This document shows, one piece after another, positions 16,129-24,182 of a DNA stretch of 64,000 nt. The DNA lies in NCBI RefSeq assembly GCF_009600605.1, contig NZ_VWNA01000003.1, forward strand, positions 310,001-374,000, read 5' to 3'. The position numbers and the translations under genes are program-made. Every line of letters begins with the position of its first letter. The stretch's first letter is position 1. A model generated the notes under the pieces. The model saw only the letters and a list, made by a program, of their open reading frames with translations. It made no database searches and was not told where the DNA came from. The stretch comes from Segnochrobactrum spirostomi (GTDB lineage Bacteria; Pseudomonadota; Alphaproteobacteria; Rhizobiales; Segnochrobactraceae).

Positions 16129-17195
16129 CGCGCGCCTCTCGGGACGGGACGGCTCAGGCGATAGGCGCTGAAGAACTGCGCCATCAGGACCGAGATCAGC
16201 ACGGTGCCCTGGATCAGGACGATGACGGCTTCCGACACCGAATAGAACACCTTGAGCACGCTGCCCGCCGTGTAGACCCCGCCGACGACGAAGGCGACGA
16301 CGACGGTCGCGAGCGGCCGGGAGCGGGCGAGGAAGGCGATCACGATGCCGCTGAACAGGTAGCCGTTGGCGATCGATTGGTTGAGGCGGTGCTCGGTGCC
16401 CGCGACGATCATCGCGCCGGCGAGGCCGCAGAGCCCGCCCGAGCTCAGCACCAGCGTCGCGATGGAGGCGATCACCGGCATGCCGGTGGCGCGGGCGGCG
16501 TCCGGATTGAGGCCGATCGCCTTGGCGTAGAAGCCGAGCCGGGTGCGCTCCAGCACGATCCAGACGACGAGCCCCGCGGCGAGGCTGAGCCAGATGCCGG
16601 AATGCAACTGGCCCCAGCCGAGGGTCGAGAACTGCTCGACGGGATCGAACGCCTTGGAGAGCGGGAAGCTGTTCGTGGGATCGCGCCAGGCGCCGAACAG
16701 GAGATGCTGGACGAACAGGAAGGCGATATTGCCGAGGAGCAGCGTCGAGATCACTTCGCTGACCTTCCAGCGCATCTTGAGGAAGAGCGGCAACGCGATC
16801 CAAGCGGCACCGGCGATGAACGAGGCGACGAGCATCAAGGCGAGGCGGATCGGCGCGGGGCCGATGTCGTCGATCGAAATCCAGGTCGCGGCGATGGCGC
16901 CGAGCCAGAGCTGTCCCTCGATGCCGATGTTCCAGAAGCGGACGCGGGCCGCCACCGAAGCCGCGAGGCCGACGAGGATCAGCGGCGCCGCCGCCGTCGC
17001 CGTCTGGGCGAGGCCGTCCGAGGTGAGGAAGGTTTCGAAGAGGAACTCGTCCACGATGGCGTCGGGTGGCACCCCGACGGCGATGAGGAGGAGGGCCGCG
17101 GCCGCGAGGCCGAAGATCAGGCCGCCGGCATAGGAGGCGATCGAAAGCCAGACCGGGATTTCCTGGCGGCGGACGAGGAGCGCGGACTCAAGCAT
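16125..17195 (-). CDS. Nucleoside-type (BMP family) ABC transporter permease 1
   Basis: 356 residues, strongly hydrophobic, with the NupP/YufP-type motifs FWNIGIEGQLWLGAIAATW, WKVSEVISTLLLGNIA and GLNPDAARATGMPV. Start at 17195 overlaps the end of the ATPase gene by 8 bases. It is partner to permease 2. Confidence 0.9.
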   Translation of the reverse strand: MLESALLVRRQEIPVWLSIASYAGGLIFGLAAAALLLIAVGVPPDAIVDEFLFETFLTSDGLAQTATAAAPLILVGLAASVAARVRFWNIGIEGQLWLGAIAATWISIDDIGPAPIRLALMLVASFIAGAAWIALPLFLKMRWKVSEVISTLLLGNIAFLFVQHLLFGAWRDPTNSFPLSKAFDPVEQFSTLGWGQLHSGIWLSLAAGLVVWIVLERTRLGFYAKAIGLNPDAARATGMPVIASIATLVLSSGGLCGLAGAMIVAGTEHRLNQSIANGYLFSGIVIAFLARSRPLATVVVAFVVGGVYTAGSVLKVFYSVSEAVIVLIQGTVLISVLMAQFFSAYRLSRPVPRGAR

Positions 17196-18771
17196 GGCCG
17201 ATCATCAGCGCGCCGAGCCGATCGGCGGTCGCTTCCTCCACGGCCATTTCTCCGGCGATCCGGCCGCGGTTCATCACGGCGACCCGGTGCGACATGGCGA
17301 GCACTTCTTCGAGATCCTCGCTGATGAGCAGGCACGCGGCGCCTTTTTCGACCGCGGCCTTGACGAAGGCATGGACGGCCCGGGTCGCCTTGACGTCGAG
17401 GCCGCGGGCCGGGGAATGGGCGACGAGCACCTTGAGCCCGGAATCGAGCTCGCGGGCGAGGAGCACTTTCTGGGCGTTGCCACCGGAGAGGAGGCCGGTC
17501 GAGCGGCCGGGCGCGGCACCGTGGATGTCGAACCGCTCGATCGCCTCGCGGGCCTCGGCGCGCATCGGCGCGCGGCGCACGAAGAGGCCGCCGAAGCGGC
17601 CGGCCGGAACGCCCGTCAGCGCGAGGTTCTCGGCAACGGTCAGCTCTCGGACCATGCCGGTGGCGAAACGGTCGGATGGCACGACCCGGAGCCCCAGGCC
17701 GCGGCGGGCGGCGATCGGCAGAGACGCGATATCGCGGCCGTCGATGGCGATGCGGCCGGATTGCAGCGGCACCATGCCGGCGAGGCAATCCACGAGCTCC
17801 TGCTGCCCGTTGCCTCCGACACCGGCGACGCCGAGCACCTCGCCCGCCCTGAGCACCAGGGAGAGCTCGTCGACCGGGCGGGTGCCATCGGCGTGGGCCA
17901 CCGTCAGCGCCTCGATCCGCAGCCGCTCCGGTCCCGGGACGGAGACCGGACGATCGACGCGGGCGACGTCGGAGCCGACGACCTGCCGCGCGATCTCGTC
18001 GATGTTCATCGAGGCGGTCGGCACGCCGGCGACGATGGTGCGCCCCTGCCGCATCACGGTGACGCGGTCGCTGCGGGCGGCGACCTCGCGCAGCTTATGC
18101 GTGATCAGCACCACCGCATGGCCCTGGTCGGCGAGGCGGCGGGTGAAGGAAAGGAGGGCTTCGGATTCCCCCTCGGTCAAGACGGCCGTCGGCTCGTCGA
18201 GGATGACGATCCGGGCGCCGAGCAGGAGAACCTTGAGGATTTCGGTGCGCTGGCGGTCGGCGATGGAGAGGTCGGCGACGACCGCGTCGGGCCGCACGCC
18301 GAGGCCGATCTCGCGGCCCTTCGCCTCGATCAGGGCGGCGGCTTCGCGCACGCTGCGAACCGCCCCGTGTTTGCCGAGCGCGAGCAGCACGTTCTCGGCG
18401 ACGGTGAAGCGGCTGACCAGACGGAAGTGCTGGTGCACCATGCCGAGGCCGGCGGCGGTCGCGTCCGCCGGGCCGCGCAGCGACACGGCTGCCCCGTCGA
18501 TGTTCTGGCTGCCCGAATCGGCGGCATAGACGCCAGTCGCGACGTTCATGAGGGTCGATTTGCCGGCCCCGTTCTCGCCGACGAGCGCATGCACTTCGCC
18601 CCAGGCGAGCGAAAAGCCGGCCTCCACGAGTGCCGGCTTGCCGTCGAAGGCCTTGGAGATGCCCTGCATCTCGAGCGCGGGCGGCAGGCCCCGCTCGTTC
18701 GGCCGGTGCAGGCTGCCGCCCGCAACGGTCAGGGTGGCGGCGGTGCCGCTATCGTTCGTCAATGCCGTCAT
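17188..18771 (-). CDS. Nucleoside-type ABC transporter ATPase with two nucleotide-binding domains
   Basis: 527 residues from the ATG at 18771 (MTALTNDSG); a longer frame to 18822 is less likely because it runs into the preceding hairpin. First domain: Walker A GENGAGKST, Walker B IVILDEPTAVL, H-loop VLITHKL. Second domain: degenerate Walker A GVGGNGQQE, signature LLSGGNAQKV, Walker B area VLVAHSPARGLDV. The degenerate second site is normal for BMP-associated ATPases. 76 bases downstream of the binding-protein gene, after a stem-loop. Confidence 0.9.
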   Translation of the reverse strand: MTALTNDSGTAATLTVAGGSLHRPNERGLPPALEMQGISKAFDGKPALVEAGFSLAWGEVHALVGENGAGKSTLMNVATGVYAADSGSQNIDGAAVSLRGPADATAAGLGMVHQHFRLVSRFTVAENVLLALGKHGAVRSVREAAALIEAKGREIGLGVRPDAVVADLSIADRQRTEILKVLLLGARIVILDEPTAVLTEGESEALLSFTRRLADQGHAVVLITHKLREVAARSDRVTVMRQGRTIVAGVPTASMNIDEIARQVVGSDVARVDRPVSVPGPERLRIEALTVAHADGTRPVDELSLVLRAGEVLGVAGVGGNGQQELVDCLAGMVPLQSGRIAIDGRDIASLPIAARRGLGLRVVPSDRFATGMVRELTVAENLALTGVPAGRFGGLFVRRAPMRAEAREAIERFDIHGAAPGRSTGLLSGGNAQKVLLARELDSGLKVLVAHSPARGLDVKATRAVHAFVKAAVEKGAACLLISEDLEEVLAMSHRVAVMNRGRIAGEMAVEEATADRLGALMIGHA

Positions 18772-18811
18772 CCGCACAGGACCGTTCGTCGCGTCGACCG
18801 AGGTGAGGGGA

Positions 18812-18840
18812 GAGCGGGGCACCGCGTGAGCGCCCCGCTC
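18812..18840. other. Intercistronic stem-loop after BMP binding-protein gene
   Basis: GAGCGGGGC - 11 bases - GCCCCGCTC, a perfect 9-bp stem between the binding-protein gene and its ATPase gene, without a T-run. Such structures downstream of binding-protein genes commonly protect the upstream mRNA and lower expression of the membrane parts. Confidence 0.5.
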
Positions 18841-18847
18841 CGAGCCG

Positions 18848-19972
18848 TCACGGGTTGGTCGATGCAGGCATCGTGCCGATCACGCCTTTGACGAAGTAGT
18901 TCATGTTCCAGAGCGCCTCGTCGTCGACCTTGGCGCCGGCGGCGACGACCTGCGAGCCGTCCTGCTTGAACAGCGGGCCCTGGAAGGGATCGAGCTTGCC
19001 GGCGATGATCGCCTGCTTGGCCGCCTCGATCTTCGCCTTGGTCTCGGCAGTCACGCTCGGCCCGAAGGGCGCGAGATCGACGACGCCGGATTCGAGACCC
19101 TCGAAGGCGCCGTACGGCTTCGGCTGCCAGGTCCCGTCGACGATGCTCTTGATGGTCGGCACGAGATAGCGGTCCCAGCGGAACAGCACCGAGGTCAGGA
19201 TGCCCTTGGGGGCCGCCTTGGACATGTCGAGCTGATAGCCGATCGACTTCGCGCCGCGCTTTTCGGCCGCGTCGAGGGGGGCGACGGAGCTCAAGTCGGT
19301 CGCGATCACGTCGGCGTTCTGGTCGAGGATCGCGTCGGCGACCTGCCCTTCCTTCACCGGATCCCACCAGGAATTGGTGTAGACGGCGGTGGTCTGGATG
19401 GCCGGATCGACCGACTGGGCGCCGAGGGCGAAGGAGTTGATGTCCCAGTTGATGACGCCGACGGGGAAGCCGGCGATCATGCCGATCTTCTTCGACTTGG
19501 TGGCGTCGGCGGCGGCGATGCCGGCGAGATACCAGCCCTGGTAGGTGCGGGCGTAGAAGCTCTCGAGGTTCGCACCGTTGGTCGTGCCCGAGGCGTTGAG
19601 GAACGCGACGTTCGGATAGGCCTTCGCCGCTTCGGCGATCGGCGCGCTGTAGCCGTAGGTCGTCCCCACGATGATGTTGTAGCCGCGCTTCACGTAGAGA
19701 TCGATCGCCGCGCGGAGCTTGGTCGCTTCCTCGGGGATGTTCTCGGTGACGGCGACGGGCAGCTTGAGCTGCTCCTCGACCGCCTTGCGGCCGATCTCGA
19801 GCGCCTCGTCCCAGCCGCCGTCCTGGGCCGCGCTCGCGTAGATGAACGCGATCTTCGGCGGTCCGTCGAGCTTGAAGGCTTCGGCGTCGCCGGTGGCGGC
19901 GAGGAGGGCGAGGCCAGCGGCGGCCGGCGCGAGCACCGAGGCGAGGCGCGTGCCAAATCGCTTGGATGTCAT
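18848..19972 (-). CDS. BMP-family ABC transporter substrate-binding protein
   Basis: 374 residues from the ATG at 19972 with AGGGGAC upstream; the frame extends further but without a signal peptide. N-terminal signal peptide (LAPAAAGLALLAATGDAEA) without a lipoprotein cysteine. Family motifs: PKIAFIYASAAQDGGWDEA, VGTTYGYSAPIAEAAKAYP, GMIAGFPVGVINWDINSF, YTNSWWDPVKEGQ and DLSSVAPLDAAEKRG. BMP proteins (PnrA, NupN, RbsB-unrelated) bind nucleosides or nucleobases. First gene of the five-gene minus-strand operon ending with the amidohydrolase. Confidence 0.9.
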   Translation of the reverse strand: MTSKRFGTRLASVLAPAAAGLALLAATGDAEAFKLDGPPKIAFIYASAAQDGGWDEALEIGRKAVEEQLKLPVAVTENIPEEATKLRAAIDLYVKRGYNIIVGTTYGYSAPIAEAAKAYPNVAFLNASGTTNGANLESFYARTYQGWYLAGIAAADATKSKKIGMIAGFPVGVINWDINSFALGAQSVDPAIQTTAVYTNSWWDPVKEGQVADAILDQNADVIATDLSSVAPLDAAEKRGAKSIGYQLDMSKAAPKGILTSVLFRWDRYLVPTIKSIVDGTWQPKPYGAFEGLESGVVDLAPFGPSVTAETKAKIEAAKQAIIAGKLDPFQGPLFKQDGSQVVAAGAKVDDEALWNMNYFVKGVIGTMPASTNP

Positions 19973-20156
19973 GGTAGTCCCCTGTGCGGTGGGGCCGTCC
20001 GCGCAGGACGGCGTTGTCTGGAATGGCATGGTCCGCCGCGCCCGCTCTGACGGCCGGCTGCGGCACAGGGCGCGCCGTCGATCCCCGTCGCGCGCCGTCG
20101 CTCCCCCGAGCCGGCTAACGAATGCGCGACGATCCGCGACCCTCGCCGCGACCCTT

Positions 20157-20177
20157 GTGCGGTGCATTAAGCCGCAC
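20157..20177. promoter_or_regulatory. Candidate LysR operator between divergent units
   Basis: GTGCGG - 9 bases - CCGCAC dyad in the 279-base gap between the BMP operon (minus) and the lysR gene (plus), about 75 bases before the lysR ATG. LysR proteins usually bind such a dyad and control the divergent genes. AT-rich sequence (AATAAAATAATCAGCC) to its right may be promoter DNA. Confidence 0.35.
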
Positions 20178-20251
20178 TATGATCGTCCATGCAAATAAAA
20201 TAATCAGCCTAAAAATTCGCCACATCGTCCAGTTTTATGGACAGAGGGTCC

Positions 20252-21220
20252 ATGGATCTCGACGCCCTCGACACTTTCGCCAAGATCGCCGAGGCCGGAT
20301 CGCTGACCGCCGCGGCGAAGCTGCATGGCCTGCCGAAATCGAGCCTCAGCCTCAAGCTGCGCCAGCTCGAGGCCGACCTCGACATGCCGCTGTTCGTGCG
20401 CGAGGGGCGCGGCCTCGCCTTGACCGACGCCGGCACGGAGCTTCTCGCCCACACCCAGCGCATCCTGGATGCCTGCGACGGGGCGCGCTCGGCGCTCGCG
20501 GCGATGCGCGACACGGTGGCGGGGACGCTGCGGATCGCCTCCACCGGCGAGTTCGGCACCGCCTTCAATGCGCAGATGCTCTACGCCTTTCGGCAACTCT
20601 ATCCGCTCGTGAAGCTCGAGCTCGTCTTTATCTCGCCGACGGTGCTGTTTGCGCCGGACCGGCTCCAGAGCTTCGACGTCATCGTCTCATGGGACGATCC
20701 CGGCGACGAGGGGCAGGCGGGCGAACGAATCTCGTCGGCGACCTTCGGCCTCTTCGCGAGCCCGGCTTATCTAGACGCCGCCGGCTGCCCCACGCATCCG
20801 GACGCGCTGCAGGCGCATCGCGGCATCCTCTACCGGCGTGGCACCGGCCTGCAATCCTGGCGGCTGAAGCGCGGGGCCGAGGCGGTCGAGCTGCTGCCGC
20901 GCTGCGACTTCTCCAGCAACGATTATTGGACCGTCAAATATTTCGCCGTGGCAGGCGAGGGGATCGTCTATCTCCCGACCTTCTTCGCCGATATCGAGTG
21001 CGAGCGTGGACATCTCGTTGCGTTGATGCCCGAGTGGCAGTCCGAAGAGAAGTGGATCTACATCCGCATCCCGCAGGTCAACAACGCCTCGCGCAAGACG
21101 CGGGCCTTCGTCGACTTCTGTAAGGATTATTTCAGTCCGGGCTACGGATTTCGGGGCCCGCGTTATTATGTCGAGACCGTGCTCGACACCGCTTCCGACC
21201 AAGAGGGAACCGACAGATGA
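20252..21220 (+). CDS. LysR-family transcriptional regulator
   Basis: 322 residues from the ATG at 20252 (MDLDALDTFAKIAEAGSLTAAAKLHG), preferred over the ATG at 20237 because AGAGGG lies correctly spaced before it. N-terminal winged helix (SLTAAAKLHGLPKSSLSLKLRQLEADL) and a LysR co-inducer domain. Divergent from the BMP transporter operon and overlapping the oxygenase gene by 4 bases, it probably controls both. Confidence 0.9.
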   Translation: MDLDALDTFAKIAEAGSLTAAAKLHGLPKSSLSLKLRQLEADLDMPLFVREGRGLALTDAGTELLAHTQRILDACDGARSALAAMRDTVAGTLRIASTGEFGTAFNAQMLYAFRQLYPLVKLELVFISPTVLFAPDRLQSFDVIVSWDDPGDEGQAGERISSATFGLFASPAYLDAAGCPTHPDALQAHRGILYRRGTGLQSWRLKRGAEAVELLPRCDFSSNDYWTVKYFAVAGEGIVYLPTFFADIECERGHLVALMPEWQSEEKWIYIRIPQVNNASRKTRAFVDFCKDYFSPGYGFRGPRYYVETVLDTASDQEGTDR

Positions 21221-22278
21221 AGACTTTGGAAACCGGCAACGGTGCGCGCCTGATGCGATCCGGCGGCCTCGATCCGCGGCGCACCAGCTTCGACGAGATT
21301 CCGATCATCGATCTCGAGCCGATGTTCTCGGGCGACGCGGAGGCCAAGGCGGACCTCGCGGCCAAGCTGCGCAAGGCCTGCGCCGAGGTCGGCTTCCTCT
21401 ATGTGCGCAATCATCACGTGCCGCAGGCGGTGATCGATTCCACGTTCGCCGCGGCGCACACCTACTTTGCGCAGGACGACGCCGCGAAGATGCGCAACCA
21501 CGTCTCGCTGTCGCGCAACAATCGCGGCTACGCGGCGCTGCTCGAGGAGAATACCGACCCGACCGCCCGGGGGGATCTCCACGAATCCTACGACATCGCT
21601 CTCGAAGTTCCGGCCGACGATCCGGACGTTCTCGCCGGCAAGGTGCTCTACGGCCCGAACCAGTGGCCCGAGGGGCAGGCGGCCTTCCGCGCGGCGCTCG
21701 AGGCCTATCATGCCGAGATGCTGAAGCTCAGCGGCCATCTCCTCCACGCCTTCGCGCTGGCGCTCGAACTCGACGAAACCTATTTCGATTCCATGGTCTC
21801 GAAGCCGCTCGCCACCCTGCGCGTCCTCCATTACCCGCCGCAATTCGGCGAGATCGACGACCGCCAGATCGGCATCGGCGCACATTCCGATTATGAGTGC
21901 TTCACGATCCTCGCCCAGGACGCCATTCCCGCCCTCCAGGTGTTGAACACCGCCGGCGAATGGATTGCCGCGGACCCGATCCCCGGCTGCTTCGTCGTCA
22001 ACATCGGCGACCAGATGGCCCGCTGGACCAACGACCTGTTCGCCTCGACCGTGCATCGCGCCATCAACCGCTCGGGCCGCGAGCGCTATTCGATCCCGTT
22101 CTTCTTCGGGCCGAACTACGACACCGTCGTCGAGGCGCTGCCGAGCTGCATCGACGCCGATCATCCGGCGAAATATCCGCCGATCGCCGCCGGCGACTAC
22201 ATCAACGGCCGGTTCGCCGCGACCTTCGCCCATTATGGCGCGGCGCAGGAGAAGGCGGCCGCCGGCGACGCCGCCTGA
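21217..22278 (+). CDS. 2-oxoglutarate/Fe(II)-dependent oxygenase, isopenicillin N synthase superfamily
   Basis: 353 residues. N-terminal DIOX_N region (IPIIDLEPMFSG, ACAEVGFLYVRNHHVP) and C-terminal 2OG-FeII domain. The iron site is H223/D225 (GAHSDY) and H280 (STVHRAI); R290 with S292 (RYSIPFF) would hold 2-oxoglutarate. Bacterial members hydroxylate varied small molecules. Next to nucleobase transport and a cytosine-deaminase-like protein, a hydroxylase acting on a nucleobase (compare fungal thymine 7-hydroxylase, same superfamily) is a reasonable guess, but not shown by sequence alone. Confidence 0.85.
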   Translation: MKTLETGNGARLMRSGGLDPRRTSFDEIPIIDLEPMFSGDAEAKADLAAKLRKACAEVGFLYVRNHHVPQAVIDSTFAAAHTYFAQDDAAKMRNHVSLSRNNRGYAALLEENTDPTARGDLHESYDIALEVPADDPDVLAGKVLYGPNQWPEGQAAFRAALEAYHAEMLKLSGHLLHAFALALELDETYFDSMVSKPLATLRVLHYPPQFGEIDDRQIGIGAHSDYECFTILAQDAIPALQVLNTAGEWIAADPIPGCFVVNIGDQMARWTNDLFASTVHRAINRSGRERYSIPFFFGPNYDTVVEALPSCIDADHPAKYPPIAAGDYINGRFAATFAHYGAAQEKAAAGDAA

Positions 22279-22392
22279 GCACCCTACGTCTCTGGGAGTG
22301 GCGGACCGGCTGGCGGCGTCCTAAGGTGCCGCCGTTCCGCCCCGCCGCTCCCACGCGCTGCTCGCAGGCGCCGCTCCGACGAGTGCTCCATC

Positions 22393-23996
22393 TTGATCGC
22401 CATCGACCGTACCGACTTCTTCAGCCACGGACGCTCTCCGCTGGTGGCGCGTGAGTGCGCCGTTGCGACCTCCCATCCGCTCGCGACCGCGGCGGGGCTC
22501 GAAATCCTGAGTGCCGGCGGCAACGCCGTCGATGCGGCGATCGCGGCGGTCGCGACGCAGAGCGTCGTCGAACCCCACATGACGGGCATCGGCGGCGATT
22601 GCTTCGTCCTCTATGCCCCCGCGGTGGCGCGACCATCGCCCTCAACGGCAGCGGACGCGCGCCGGCGGGCGCCACGCTGGCGGCGGCGCGGGCGAGCGGC
22701 CTCGACGAGGAAATCCCCCGCGACAGCGCGTTCGCCGTGACGGTGCCGGGTGCGATCTCGGCCTGGACCCGTCTCCACACCGACCACGGCCGTCTTCCCC
22801 TCGATCAGATCTTCCGCCGCGCCATCGATTATGCCGAGAACGGCTATCCGGTGACGCCGCGCGTGGCGCTCGATTGGGCGCTGGAGGCGCCGGCGCTCGA
22901 GGCGGATCCGGATTCGCGGGCCTTGTTCCTGCCCGGCGGCGCCGCGCCGCGGGCGGGAGACCGCCACGCCCAGCCGCTGCTCGGCCGGCGCCTCCACGAC
23001 ATCGCGGCGAACGGCGCCTCGGCCTTCTATGAGGGTGCCGTCGCCGACTCCATGGTCCGCCATCTGCGCGCGCTCGGCGGAACCCATACGGTGGACGACT
23101 TCGCCGAGGGGCGCGACGCCGCGTTCTATGAGACGCCGATCTCGACCCACTACCGCGGCGTCGACGTCGAGGAGTGCCCGCCGAACGGCCAGGGCCTCGC
23201 CGCTTTGATGATCCTCAATATCCTCAAGGCGTTCGATCTCGGGCCTTCGACCTCGCTTGCAGACCGCGTGCACATCCACGCGGAAGCGGTGAAGCTCGTC
23301 TACCACCACCGCGACGCGCTGATCTGCGACCCGGCCGCGATGACGGTCTCGGTCGCCGACCTGCTGTCGGACGAGGCGACGCAGCGGCTCGCCCGCCGCA
23401 TCGACATGAGCCGGGCGCGGGCGCCGGTGTTCTGGCACGAGCCGGAGCACAGCGACACCGTCTATCTCTGTGTCGTCGACCGCGACGGCAACATGGTCTC
23501 TTTCATCAACTCGATCTTCGACGCGTTCGGGTCGACCCGGCTCGATCCGGCGACCGGCGTTCTTTTCCACAGCCGCGGCAGCTCGTTCCGTCTGCTCGAG
23601 GGGCATCCGAACGTCCTCGCCCCGCGCAAGCGGCCGATGCACACGATCATCCCCGGCTTCGTGCGCCGCAATGGACGCGCGGCCGGCGTCTTCGGCGTCA
23701 TGGGCGGCCATTATCAGGCGGCGGGCCAAGCGGCGTTCCTCTCCGGCCTGCTCGATCGCGGCCTCGATCCGCAGGCGGCCCTTGATGCGCCGCGGTCCTT
23801 CGCCTTCGACGGCGTGCTCGAGCTCGAACCGGCTTATCCCGATGCGGTCCTCGCCGATCTCAGCGCCCGCGGCCATGTCGTGCGACGCGCCGCCGAGCCA
23901 CTCGGGGGTGGCCAGGCGATCTTCGTCGACGAGGATCGCGGCATCCTCGTCGCCGGGTCCGATGGCCGCAAGGACGGCGCCGCCCTCGGTTTCTGA
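22393..23996 (+). pseudogene. Gamma-glutamyltransferase-like Ntn hydrolase with one-base frameshift
   Basis: The first frame (TTG at 22393, [16 protein letters not shown]) runs through [39 protein letters not shown], then loses frame at the C5 run 22616-22620. One extra C gives [16 protein letters not shown], and the other frame continues to 23996. The repaired protein is about 534 residues. Ggt hallmarks: [13 protein letters not shown], the autocatalytic Thr in HSDTVYLCVVDRDGN, and GLDPQAALDAPR. Such enzymes cleave gamma-glutamyl amides. No signal peptide is visible, so it may be a cytoplasmic Ggt-like enzyme. The frameshift is probably an assembly error. Confidence 0.8.
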
Positions 23997-24182
23997 GGCC
24001 GAAGGGATCAATGTCTTTCCTGTGGACACCCGTCCGCGGTCATCCTGATGCCACGAAGGAGTGGCCTGTCGTGACGCTTCCGCAGCCGGGTACCACCGGC
24101 TGCACCGATCCCGCCCCCGAACCCCGGTGGCGGCCAGCCCAGGGACTTCGGAGGGTCTGATGGACGTCGAGGGTCGATCCGC

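Noticed and set aside
22290-22365. GC-rich inverted repeat GGGAGTGGCGG ... CCGCCGCTCCC between oxygenase and Ggt genes as terminator
   Set aside because: Has a mismatch, a long loop and no T-run; not strong enough to list as a terminator.
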